A DNA stretch of 64,000 nt. Source: Nocardia pneumoniae NBRC 100136 (GTDB taxonomy: Bacteria > Actinomycetota > Actinomycetes > Mycobacteriales > Mycobacteriaceae). Of this stretch, positions 1 to 7,811 are shown piece after piece (within the stretch, counting starts at the first letter, position 1; each line of letters starts with the position of its first letter). The notes under the pieces were generated by a model, which worked only from the letters and a program-made list of their open reading frames with translations, had not been told where the DNA came from and made no database searches. The stretch spans positions 1 through 64,000 of the forward strand of contig NZ_BAGF01000008.1 of the NCBI RefSeq assembly GCF_000308755.1, given 5' to 3'. The translations under genes and the position numbers were made by a program.

Positions 1-938
1 AGCAGACGCAGTGAGCTCAGGTCGGCCGCTTCCCATTCGGTGGCGGCGCACCAGAGCTGGGCCAGCGGGGGCACCACCGCCGTGACCGTGACGCCATGCC
101 GCTCGATGGCGGCGAACGCGTTCTCCGGACTCGGATCGCTGACGAACACCACCGCGCCGCCCACGCCGACGGTGCCGAGAATGCCGGGGCAGGCCAGCGG
201 AAAGTTGTGTGCCGCGGGCAGTGTCGCGAGGTATACGTCGTTCTCCGTCAATTCGCACACCTCAGCGCTGGCGGTCGCGTTGTAGACGTAGTCGTCATGC
301 GTGCGGGCGATCAGCTTCGGCAGGCCGGTGGTGCCGCCGGAGACCAGCATCAGCGCGATGTCACCCGGATCGATCTCGGGCAGCTCGCCGCCCTCGCGGG
401 GGATCGAACGCAGGTCGGTGAAGGGTCCCGGATCGCCCAGCACCAGGACGTGGAGAAGCGTGGGCACCGCGTCCCGCACGGTCGCGGCGAGGTCGCGGTA
501 GTCGAAATCGCCGACCCGGTCGGCGACGATGTAGCCGACCGCCTCGGAAAGCCCGGCCAGGTGTTCGATCTCGGCGCGCCGGTGCGCGGGCAGGCTCAGG
601 ACGGGGATTATCCCGGCCCGCAACAGCCCGAACAGCACGGTCAGGAACTCCGGCACGTTCGGCAGTTGGACCACCACCCGGTCGCCGGGTGCGATGCCCA
701 GTGCGAGCAACCCGTGGGCCATTCGGTCGGCCGCGGCGTCGACCTCGGCGTAGGTACGCGGGCCATCCGCGTCGAGTAGCGCGGGGCGCAGCGGATGCTG
801 TGCTGCGGTCGCGCGCAGCAGATCACCGAGCGGTCGCCCGGTCCAGTACCCGGCGGCTCGATACTCCGCGGCCGTGTGCGCGGGAAAGGGGACATAGCCG
901 TCGCGATGCGGTGCGGACGCGAGGGGTGTCGAAGTCAC
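1..938 (-). CDS. Aryl-AMP ligase (salicylate/2,3-dihydroxybenzoate), 3' part outside window
   Basis: Translation of the reverse strand from GTG 938 gives the N-terminal ~312 residues of an EntE/MbtA-type stand-alone adenylation enzyme. These activate salicylate or 2,3-dihydroxybenzoate as the aryl-AMP and load it on an aryl carrier protein. The A3 core reads SGGTTGLPKLIARTHDDY, the signature of aryl-acid ligases, preceded by an N-terminal PFPAHTAAEYRAAGYW segment typical of the family. The start is supported by GAGG 6-10 nt upstream. The gene is divergent from the aryl-carrier NRPS at 1073, across a 134-bp region with an IdeR-type box, so it should supply the starter unit for that NRPS under iron control. 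Salicylate is favoured over dihydroxybenzoate only because nocobactin and mycobactin use it; the specificity residues were not resolved. Confidence 0.9.
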   Translation of the reverse strand, partial: MTSTPLASAPHRDGYVPFPAHTAAEYRAAGYWTGRPLGDLLRATAAQHPLRPALLDADGPRTYAEVDAAADRMAHGLLALGIAPGDRVVVQLPNVPEFLTVLFGLLRAGIIPVLSLPAHRRAEIEHLAGLSEAVGYIVADRVGDFDYRDLAATVRDAVPTLLHVLVLGDPGPFTDLRSIPREGGELPEIDPGDIALMLVSGGTTGLPKLIARTHDDYVYNATASAEVCELTENDVYLATLPAAHNFPLACPGILGTVGVGGAVVFVSDPSPENAFAAIERHGVTVTAVVPPLAQLWCAATEWEAADLSSLRL

Positions 939-977
939 GGTCTGCCTCACAGAAAGTCGAGCCGAGGGTTACCTTAG

Positions 978-996
978 ATAGGTTAGGCAACCCTAT
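978..996. promoter_or_regulatory. IdeR/DtxR iron box in divergent siderophore promoter
   Basis: The 19-mer ATAGGTTAGGCAACCCTAT matches 15 of 19 positions of the IdeR consensus TTAGGTTAGGCTAACCTAA. It lies midway between the divergent aryl-AMP ligase and NRPS starts. Repression by Fe(II)-IdeR under iron sufficiency is inferred from this position and from known control of mbt/nbt genes. Confidence 0.8.
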
Positions 997-1072
997 TTCA
1001 ATGCGATAGGCTACCCGCCGAGCAGTCTCGATCCGCCGGGCTTCGGCGGCGACCAAGGAGTGGCAGCGCCAG

Positions 1073-4000
1073 ATGCAGTCAGCACAGCGACCGGGGGACG
1101 GGACGGGGAAAGCGGAAAACGTGGCAGACGCGGGGCCGGTGGTGGGACGTGCCGAGATCCGCGCGGCCATCGCGAGCCAGCTCGGCATCCCCGCCGACTC
1201 GATCGCCGACGACGCCGACCTGATCCAGCTGGGCTTGGACTCGATCCGGACGATGAAGCTGGCCGGTGGGTGGCGCAAACGCGGCATCGACATCAATTTC
1301 GCGCTGCTGGCGGCGAACCCGACCGTGGACGGCTGGCACGGGCTGCTCGGCGGTGCGGGTGAGCCGGAGGCGGTCGAAGCCCCCGAGCCGCGGCCGGAAC
1401 AGGCGGAGCAGGACGACGACGCTCCCTTCGCGCTCGCGCCGATGCAGCACGCCTATTGGATCGGCCGCTCCGAGTCGCAGGAGCTGGGCGGCGTCGCGGC
1501 GCACCTGTATGTCGAGTTCGACGGCGCCGGGGTGGATCCCGGACGCTTGGAGCGAGCGGTCGAAGCCCTGGTGCGGCGGCACCCGATGCTGCGGACCCGC
1601 TTCCGGCCGGACGGCACCCAGCAGACCATGACCCATCCGGGCCGCCCGGTATGGACGCTGACCGACCTGCGCGCACTGCCGCAGGAGCAGGCGCAGGAGA
1701 CGTTGGAGTCGTTGCGTGACCGCAAGACTCACCAGCGGATGGCCGTCGAGGACGGTCAGGTCATCGACATCGCGCTGACCCTGCTCGCCGACGGGCGGAC
1801 CCGGCTGCATCTGGATGTGGACATGCTGGCGGCCGACGCGATGAGCTATCGCATCCTGGTCAGCGATCTGGCTCGCCTCTACCACGGTGAGTCGCTTCCG
1901 GAGCAGGAATACACCTTCCGGCGCTACCTCGCCGACCAGCCGAACGGACGCGGCGCCGAGCACGATCGCGACCGGGAGTGGTGGCAACAGCGACTCCATG
2001 AGCTGCCCGGCGCACCGGAACTCCCGCAGGCACAGAGTGTTTCGGGACCGAGCCGGACGGTGCGCTATCACCGGTGGCTCGCCCCGGAGGCGAAAACGCG
2101 GCTGTTCGAGGCCGCGCACGCCCGCGGCATCACTCCGGCCATGGCGCTGGCTTCCGTGTTCGCCGAAACCATCGGAGCATGGTCGGCGCAACGGCGTTTT
2201 CTGCTGAATCTGCCCCTGTTCCATCGCGAACCGGTGCATCCGCAGGTCGACGGGGTGGTCGGCGACTTCACGTCCTCCGTGCTGCTCGAGGTCGACGTGA
2301 CCGAACCGGCCACCGTCACGCAGCGAGCTCGCGCCCTGCAAGCGAGTCTGCACGCCGCCGGTGCGCACACCGCGTACTCCGGCCTGGAGGTGCTGCGCGA
2401 TCTGGGCCGCCTGCACGGCGAGCCGGTGCTCGCGCCGATCGTCTACACCAGTGCGCTCAACCTCGGGGAGTTGTTCGCCGACGTCGTCACCGAGACCTTC
2501 GGCGAGCCGGTGTGGATCATCTCGCAAGGCCCGCAGGTGCTGCTGGACGCGCAGATCACCGAGGTGCGCGGCGGTCTGCTGCTGAACTGGGACGTGCGCG
2601 AAGCGGCCTTCCCGCCCGGTGTGCTGGACGCGATGTTCGCCCGGTACATCGACGCGATCAACCGCCTGGCGGGGGACGGCGCCTCGCACGATCGGGCGGC
2701 GGGCTGGGATGCCGAGGCGGCGCTGCGGATTCCGGTCGAGCAGGCGGCCACCCGGGCGCGGGTCAACGCGACCTCGGGTCCGGTGAGCGGACGGTTGCTG
2801 CACAGCGGGTTCTTCGCGAACGCGGCGGCGGAACCCGAAACGCCCGCGCTGATCCGGGAACGGGACGGAGCGATCTCCTACGGACAGTTGGCGGCCGAAG
2901 CGTTGGCCGTCGCGGGTGCCCTGCGCGAAGCCGGTGCCCTGCCGGGTGATCCGGTCGCCGTGCAGTTGCCGAAGGGGCCGGACCAGATCGTGGCGGTCCT
3001 CGGCGTGCTCGCGGCCGGGTCGGTCTATGTTCCGATCGGATTCGATCAGCCCGCGGCCAGGAGAGCGGAGATCCTGCGCACCGGTGATTGCGTCGCCGCG
3101 CTGACAGTCGAAGGCGCGGAGATACCGGGGGTGCGGACCGTGGCACTCAGCGCGGCACGTCGTCATCCGGAACCGTTGCCGCGTCCCATCTTCGGTTACC
3201 CCGAGAGCATCGCCTACGTGCTGTTCACCTCCGGCTCCACCGGCAAGCCGAAGGGCGTGCAGGTCCCGCATCGGGCCGCCATGAATACCATCGATGACCT
3301 GAACGAGCGTTTCGCCCTCGGCTCGGCGGACCGCTGTCTCGCGCTCTCGGCGCTCGAGTTCGACCTGTCGGTCTATGACATCTTCGGTGTGCTCGCAGCG
3401 GGCGGCGCGGTGGTGACGGTCGACGACGCGCAGCGCGGCGAGCCCGCGCAGTGGGTGGAACTGATTCGCCGCCATGGCGTTTCGCTGGTCAACTGCGTGC
3501 CCAGCCTGCTCGACATGCTGCTCGCCGCCGCGGCGGGCGCTCGCCTGGACTCGCTGCGCACCGTGCTGCTCGGCGGCGACTGGGTGGACGTCGCCCTGCC
3601 GAGCCGATTGTCGGAAGTCGCGCCGGACTGCCGGTTCGTCGCGCTGGGCGGCGCGACGGAGACCGCGATCCATTCCACGATCTGCGAGGTGGTCGGCGCC
3701 GACGTTCCGGCGGACTGGAGCGCGGTGCCGTACGGCACGCCCCTGCGCAACGTGCGCTGCCGGGTGGTCGGCCCCACCGGCCACGACTGCCCCGACTGGG
3801 TGACCGGCGAGCTCTGGATCGGTGGCGACGGCGTCGCGGCGGGCTACCGCGGCGATCCGGAGCGCACCGCCGAGCGGTTCGTCGTCCACGACGGCATGCG
3901 CTGGTACCGCACCGGCGATCTGGCTCGGTACCTCCCGGACGGTTGCCTGGAATTCCTCGGGCGCGCGGACCATCAGGTCAAGATCCGTGGTTACCGTGTG

Positions 4001-4618
4001 GAACTCGGTGAGGTGGAAAGCGCGTTGCGGTCCGTGCCCGGTGTGCGTCACGCGATCGCCGCGGTGGTCGGAACCGCGGCGCCCAAGCTGGCCGCCGCCG
4101 TGGTGCCCGAGGCTGGCGCCGACACGACCGTGGCGGCGGTGCTGGACGCCGTCGCGGATCTGTTGCCCGCCTACATGGTTCCCGCCCGGGTGGAGATCCT
4201 GCCCGACCTGCCGCTGACCCCGAACGCCAAGCCCGACCGCAAGGCGATCCACGCGGTTCTCGCGCGCGGCGACGACGACGTCGAATACGTCGCTCCCCGA
4301 ACCGATCTGGAACGGGCGCTGGCGGACGTCGTCGCGACGGTGCTGAGCGTCGAGCGGGTCGGCGCCACCGACGACTTCTTCGCCCTGGGCGGTGATTCGG
4401 TGCTGGCCACCGCCGTGATCGCGCGGGTGCGGGAGTGGCTGGACGCGCCCGACACGGTCGTCGCCGATCTGTTCGCGGCGCGGACCGTCGAGGGGCTGGC
4501 CGGGCGTATGACCGATCGGGAACGTGAGCGTGGAACGGCAGGACGACTGGACACGGTAGCGGCGGTCTATTTGGAGGTCGCGGCGATGTCGGACGAGGAG
4601 ATCCTCGCCAGCACGTAG
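1073..4618 (+). CDS. Siderophore NRPS, ArCP-Cy-A-PCP (MbtB-like, no thioesterase)
   Basis: 1181-residue nonribosomal peptide synthetase. Domains: aryl carrier protein (LGLDS, phosphopantetheine Ser57); heterocyclization domain ~105-540 with the DxxxxD signature at Asp250/Asp255 in place of HHxxxDG; adenylation domain ~575-1060 (YVLFTSGSTGKPKG near 714, FDLSVYDIFG, KIRGYRVELGEVE near 966, PNAKPDRK near 1052); peptidyl carrier protein (LGGDS, Ser1109). It should condense an aryl acid delivered by the ligase at 1-938 with Ser/Thr/Cys and cyclize to an aryl-oxazoline or -thiazoline. The A-domain code read by eye is D-L-Y-N-L-G-L-I-H-K, closer to the Cys code DLYNLSLIWK than to Ser or Thr codes. 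No thioesterase follows the PCP, unlike MbtB (~1414 aa), so the chain must pass to another synthetase outside the window. ATG 1073 follows AAGGAG at 12 nt. Confidence 0.93.
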   Translation: MQSAQRPGDGTGKAENVADAGPVVGRAEIRAAIASQLGIPADSIADDADLIQLGLDSIRTMKLAGGWRKRGIDINFALLAANPTVDGWHGLLGGAGEPEAVEAPEPRPEQAEQDDDAPFALAPMQHAYWIGRSESQELGGVAAHLYVEFDGAGVDPGRLERAVEALVRRHPMLRTRFRPDGTQQTMTHPGRPVWTLTDLRALPQEQAQETLESLRDRKTHQRMAVEDGQVIDIALTLLADGRTRLHLDVDMLAADAMSYRILVSDLARLYHGESLPEQEYTFRRYLADQPNGRGAEHDRDREWWQQRLHELPGAPELPQAQSVSGPSRTVRYHRWLAPEAKTRLFEAAHARGITPAMALASVFAETIGAWSAQRRFLLNLPLFHREPVHPQVDGVVGDFTSSVLLEVDVTEPATVTQRARALQASLHAAGAHTAYSGLEVLRDLGRLHGEPVLAPIVYTSALNLGELFADVVTETFGEPVWIISQGPQVLLDAQITEVRGGLLLNWDVREAAFPPGVLDAMFARYIDAINRLAGDGASHDRAAGWDAEAALRIPVEQAATRARVNATSGPVSGRLLHSGFFANAAAEPETPALIRERDGAISYGQLAAEALAVAGALREAGALPGDPVAVQLPKGPDQIVAVLGVLAAGSVYVPIGFDQPAARRAEILRTGDCVAALTVEGAEIPGVRTVALSAARRHPEPLPRPIFGYPESIAYVLFTSGSTGKPKGVQVPHRAAMNTIDDLNERFALGSADRCLALSALEFDLSVYDIFGVLAAGGAVVTVDDAQRGEPAQWVELIRRHGVSLVNCVPSLLDMLLAAAAGARLDSLRTVLLGGDWVDVALPSRLSEVAPDCRFVALGGATETAIHSTICEVVGADVPADWSAVPYGTPLRNVRCRVVGPTGHDCPDWVTGELWIGGDGVAAGYRGDPERTAERFVVHDGMRWYRTGDLARYLPDGCLEFLGRADHQVKIRGYRVELGEVESALRSVPGVRHAIAAVVGTAAPKLAAAVVPEAGADTTVAAVLDAVADLLPAYMVPARVEILPDLPLTPNAKPDRKAIHAVLARGDDDVEYVAPRTDLERALADVVATVLSVERVGATDDFFALGGDSVLATAVIARVREWLDAPDTVVADLFAARTVEGLAGRMTDRERERGTAGRLDTVAAVYLEVAAMSDEEILAST

Positions 4619-4676
4619 CCTCGCCCGCGGTGTTCGAACCTCTCGCTCGGGCGCGGCGCGGACTAAACTTGCCGCT

Positions 4677-5555
4677 ATGGCCAGGTGGGATACCTCGAAC
4701 CTCGCCGACCAGAGCGGTCGGACGTTCATCGTGACGGGCGCCAACAGCGGCTTGGGAGCCGAGACGGTGCGGGCACTGGCCGGGGCGGGGGCCGAGGTGG
4801 TGCTGGCCTGCCGGAACCTGGCCAAAGGGGAGCAGGTGGCCGCCGAGCTCGGGGACCGAGCCGAGGTGCGCAGGCTGGACCTGGCCGATCTGGCCTCGGT
4901 GCGCGAGTTCGCCGACAGTGTCGACCGGGCCGACGTGCTGATCAACAACGCGGGCGTGATGGCGCTGCCCGAGGGGCGCACCGCCGATGGATTCGAACGG
5001 CAGATCGGTACCAACCATCTCGGTCACTTCGCGCTCACCGGGCTGCTGCTGGACAAGATCGCCGACCGGATCGTCACCGTCTCCAGCGGCGCGCATCAGA
5101 TCGGCGCCATCGACCTGGACGATCTCAACTGGGAGCGGCGCAAGTATCAGCGCTGGCCCGCCTACGCGCAGGCCAAACTGGCCAATCTGATGTTCGCCCG
5201 GGAATTGCAGCGCAGGTTGACCGCGGCGGGTTCGCGGAAGATCTCGGTGGCCGCGCATCCCGGCTACGCGGCGACCGAGTTGCAGTCGCACACCGAGTCG
5301 TTCCAGGACAGGCTGATGGCGCTGGGCAACCGCCTGCTCGCCCAGAATGCCGCGATGGGTGCGCTGCCGATCTTGTACGCCGCGACCGCCGACGTGGAGC
5401 CCGGCGGTTTCTACGGCCCGACCGGGTTCGGCGGAATGCGCGGGTACCCGGGGCCGTCCGGGTCGTCGAAGGCGTCCAGGGACGAGAAGGTCGCGGCCGA
5501 GTTGTGGGACCTGTCGGAGAAGCTGACCGGCGTCACCTACGACTTCACGAAGTAG
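4677..5555 (+). CDS. Short-chain dehydrogenase/reductase
   Basis: 292 residues with the classical SDR NAD(P)-binding motif TGANSGLG near residue 20, the NNAGVM motif and the catalytic YAQAK (YxxxK). Length and layout fit the retinol-dehydrogenase-like SDR group common in actinomycetes; the substrate cannot be told. A TAAACT -10 hexamer at 4664-4669 ends 7 nt before ATG 4677, so the mRNA is probably leaderless and transcribed separately from the NRPS that ends 58 nt upstream. No evidence ties it to siderophore synthesis. Confidence 0.9.
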   Translation: MARWDTSNLADQSGRTFIVTGANSGLGAETVRALAGAGAEVVLACRNLAKGEQVAAELGDRAEVRRLDLADLASVREFADSVDRADVLINNAGVMALPEGRTADGFERQIGTNHLGHFALTGLLLDKIADRIVTVSSGAHQIGAIDLDDLNWERRKYQRWPAYAQAKLANLMFARELQRRLTAAGSRKISVAAHPGYAATELQSHTESFQDRLMALGNRLLAQNAAMGALPILYAATADVEPGGFYGPTGFGGMRGYPGPSGSSKASRDEKVAAELWDLSEKLTGVTYDFTK

Positions 5556-5679
5556 CCGATCGCTGGCTTGCCCGGCCCCCGGAGCGTTGTGGCGCAGCTC
5601 ACATCACGCGATGTCACACTGGGGTGCACCGCGCCGTCGTCTTTGTGAACCCAACGGGAACGAACAAAGGACGGAAATC

Positions 5680-6150
5680 ATGGAACGCCGCTTCGATCTC
5701 TACGCCAACCCGGTCGCGGGCAGCTTCGTCAAGCGACTCACCATGGCCTCCAAGGTGATCAGCGACTCCACCCTGCCCGCCGCCACGCACGAGCTGGTGA
5801 AGATCCGCGCCAGCCAGATCAACGGCTGCGGCTACTGCACCGACATGCACACCAAGGACGCAGCGCACGCCGGGGAGACCTCCGTGCGGCTCAACCTGAT
5901 CGCGGCCTGGCACGAGGCCACTGTCTTCACCGAGGCCGAGCGCGCCGCGCTGGCGCTCACCGAAGAGGCCACCCGCATCGGCGACGGCCGCGCCGTCAGC
6001 GACGCGGTGTGGCAGGAGGTGCGCAAGCACTACGACGACGACCAGATCGCCGCCCTCATCGCCGCCATCGCGACGATCAACGCCTGGAACCGGATGAACG
6101 TCATCGCCCGCACGCCTGCCGGGGACTATGTTCCTGGCCAATGGGGGTAG
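5680..6150 (+). CDS. Carboxymuconolactone decarboxylase / AhpD-like protein
   Basis: 156 residues. NGCGYCTDMHTKDA gives the CxxC-x3-H redox site of AhpD-like alkylhydroperoxidases within the carboxymuconolactone decarboxylase fold; the C-terminal INAWNRMNV segment is also typical. Such proteins are thiol peroxidases of unknown natural substrate. The reading frame stays open to 5587, but ATG 5680 has AAAGGA 8-12 nt upstream and gives the usual family N-terminus, so it is preferred. Downstream lies a copy of repeat family A. Confidence 0.88.
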   Translation: MERRFDLYANPVAGSFVKRLTMASKVISDSTLPAATHELVKIRASQINGCGYCTDMHTKDAAHAGETSVRLNLIAAWHEATVFTEAERAALALTEEATRIGDGRAVSDAVWQEVRKHYDDDQIAALIAAIATINAWNRMNVIARTPAGDYVPGQWG

Positions 6151-6228
6151 AAGCTCGCCGTAGCTTTGGCGCGAACCGCCCGGGCAAGCCTGGCACCGCG
6201 TACACCTGCGACGCGATGAACCGCGCAA

Positions 6229-6412
6229 CGCAGCCACACCACCCCATTCCAGGTTTCGAGCGAAGCGAGACCGAGCATTGCCCGTTCGCGGCCCGGCTCG
6301 CGTCCGAGTGGCCGCCGCGCAAGCGACGAAGTCGCGAGCGGCGGTCGCTCGGACGCGAGCCACAAAGGGGCCGTGAACACGCAGCGCCGCAGGCGCTGCA
6401 AATTGAACACAG
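6229..6412 (+). repeat. Dispersed repeat family A, copy A1 (full: L, M and R modules)
   Basis: Most complete copy. Module L contains GCGAAGCGAGACCGAGCAT (6260-6279 region). Module M is an imperfect palindrome of ~65 bp starting GCTCGCGTCCGAGTGGCCG and ending CGGACGCGAGC (~6296-6360). Module R contains GCAGCGCCGCAGGCGCTGC, a hairpin with 8-bp arms and a 3-nt loop (6380-6400). Related copies lie at 7728, 8383, 29234 (inverted) and 58842. It fills most of the gap between the AhpD-like gene and the DAHP synthase leader. Confidence 0.85.
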
Positions 6413-6433
6413 AGTTAGCCGCACCACTCCGCG

Positions 6434-6462
6434 TTCACGGAGTGGTTGCGGCCTGGTACTGT
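6434..6462 (+). promoter_or_regulatory. Promoter of aromatic leader peptide / DAHP synthase
   Basis: TACTGT at 6457-6462 is a good actinobacterial -10 (TANNNT), with a weak TTCACG -35 at 6434-6439 and a 17-bp spacer. The predicted transcription start falls at or next to GTG 6470, so the leader peptide would be read from a leaderless transcript. Confidence 0.6.
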
Positions 6463-6469
6463 GCCTGAC

Positions 6470-6541
6470 GTGCAGCGCGTGTATTTCTGGTTTAGCAAGC
6501 CGGCCCTGGGTGGGCTGGTCTGCGGCAACCACGTGCGCTGA
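6470..6541 (+). CDS. aroR: Leader peptide of DAHP synthase, with Tyr-Phe-Trp-Phe (aroR-like)
   Basis: A 23-codon reading frame from GTG 6470 to TGA 6539-6541 begins VQRVYFWFSKPALGG. Four consecutive aromatic codons (TAT TTC TGG TTT) are what a ribosome-mediated attenuator sensing Tyr/Phe/Trp charging would need. A -10 hexamer ends 7 nt before the start. A short leader gene (aroR) upstream of the class I DAHP synthase gene aroF is described in Corynebacterium glutamicum; this looks like the same arrangement, with all three aromatic residues represented. The DAHP synthase starts 85 nt after the stop. Confidence 0.75.
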   Translation: MQRVYFWFSKPALGGLVCGNHVR

Positions 6542-6551
6542 CGACATTCCA

Positions 6552-6609
6552 CCCCGAGCCGGATGATGGACCGGCTCGACGGGTTTCACGTCCGTGGGTC
6601 GGCCCCGAG
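6552..6609 (+). promoter_or_regulatory. Candidate attenuator region between leader peptide and DAHP synthase
   Basis: GAGCCGG (6556-6562) and CCGGCTC (6571-6577) form a perfect 7-bp stem 14 nt after the leader stop. A direct repeat CCCCGAG occurs at 6552-6558 and 6603-6609, offering alternative pairings. There is no U-tract, so whether the switch acts on termination or on access to the AGGAA ribosome site at 6613-6617 is unclear. Confidence 0.4.
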
Positions 6610-6626
6610 AAAAGGAAACCCACGAC

Positions 6627-7718
6627 ATGACAACCGCAGCCGACGTCGACGCTCGGCATTCCGATCTGGACGATCAACGCACCTTGAACATCAGCCCGCT
6701 GCGCTCGCCGGCGGAGGTGCGTCGCGTGCATCCGATCACCGATGCCCTCGCCGACACCGTCCGTGCGGGCCGCAAGGCCACCGTGGACGTGCTCAACGGC
6801 GCCGACGATCGCCTCATGGTGATCGTCGGCCCATGCTCGGTGCACGATCCCGCCGCCGCCTTGGACTACGCCCGCCGACTCGCGGCCAAGGCCGCCGAAC
6901 TCGACGATCGGCTGCACGTGGTGATGCGCGTCTACTTCGAGAAGCCGCGCACCAGTCTGGGCTGGAAGGGCCTGATCAACGACCCGCACCTGGACGGCTC
7001 GTTCGACGTCAACACCGGTTTGGGCTTCGGCCGCAAACTGCTGGTCGACATCACCGCGCTCGGGCTGCCGGTGGCGTGTGAGTTCCTCGACCCGATCACC
7101 CCGCAGTACATCGCGGACCTGGTGTCCTACGGCGCGATCGGCGCGCGTACCGCGGCCAGCCAGGTGCACCGGCAGCTCAGCAGCGCGCTGTCGATGCCGG
7201 TCGGCATCAAGAACGGCACCGACGGCGATGTCCAGGTGGCGGTGGACGGCGTGCGCGCCGCGGCGGCGAGTCACGTCTTCCCCGGCACCGACCTCGACGG
7301 CCGCTCCGCGCTGATCCGCACCACCGGCAACCCGGACTGCCATGTCATCCTGCGCGGCGGCAGCAACGGCCCGAACTACGACGCGGCTTCGGTCGCGGAG
7401 GCGTACCTGCGGCTGGAGAAGTCGTCGCTGCCGCAGCGGGTCGTCGTGGACGCCAGCCACGGCAACAGCAACAAGGACCACAACAAGCAGGTGGACGTGG
7501 TCACCGACATCGCAGACCGGCTGGCCGCGGGCGAAGCCGGTGTGGTCGGCGTGATGCTGGAGAGCTTCCTGGTCGCGGGACGCCAGGACCTCACCCTCGG
7601 TCGCGCGGCCGAACTCACCTACGGCCAATCCATCACCGACGCGTGCTTGGACTGGGACACCACCGCGCGCCAGCTGGACCGGCTGGCCGACGCGGTGCGG
7701 CAGCGTCGCGCGCGCTGA
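6627..7718 (+). CDS. aroF: Class I 3-deoxy-7-phosphoheptulonate (DAHP) synthase
   Basis: 363 residues of the AroF/G/H family, which joins phosphoenolpyruvate and erythrose 4-phosphate in the first step of the shikimate pathway. Visible motifs: IVGPCSVHDPAAALDYA, EKPRTSLGWKGLINDP, KNGTDG and DASHGNSNKDH (metal and substrate ligands). ATG 6627 has AGGAA 9 nt upstream and gives MTTAADVDARH; an in-frame ATG at 6594 would run through the presumed attenuator. Expression is probably set by the upstream aromatic leader peptide. The 3' end runs into repeat copy A2, which separates it from a convergent methyltransferase gene. Confidence 0.96.
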   Translation: MTTAADVDARHSDLDDQRTLNISPLRSPAEVRRVHPITDALADTVRAGRKATVDVLNGADDRLMVIVGPCSVHDPAAALDYARRLAAKAAELDDRLHVVMRVYFEKPRTSLGWKGLINDPHLDGSFDVNTGLGFGRKLLVDITALGLPVACEFLDPITPQYIADLVSYGAIGARTAASQVHRQLSSALSMPVGIKNGTDGDVQVAVDGVRAAAASHVFPGTDLDGRSALIRTTGNPDCHVILRGGSNGPNYDAASVAEAYLRLEKSSLPQRVVVDASHGNSNKDHNKQVDVVTDIADRLAAGEAGVVGVMLESFLVAGRQDLTLGRAAELTYGQSITDACLDWDTTARQLDRLADAVRQRRAR

Positions 7719-7727
7719 TCGAGCGCC

Positions 7728-7797
7728 CGGGCTCGCGTCCGAGTGGCCGTCGCTTTGCGAGGAAGTCGTCAGCGGCGGTTGCTCAGGCGCGAGCCCA
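7728..7797. repeat. Repeat family A, copy A2 (module M only)
   Basis: GGGCTCGCGTCCGAGTGGCC at the left and GGCGCGAGCCC at the right form a long imperfect inverted repeat matching module M of copy A1. It lies between the convergent DAHP synthase and methyltransferase genes, 10 and 14 bp from their stops, so it could act as a bidirectional terminator. Confidence 0.75.
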
Positions 7798-7811
7798 GCG
7801 GGCACTGTGAC

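Noticed and set aside
1079..5014. 1311-residue open frame antisense to the NRPS
   Set aside because: Arises from high-GC codon bias opposite a real gene; its sequence is Arg/Gly/His/Gln-rich with no domain, while the plus strand has full NRPS motifs.
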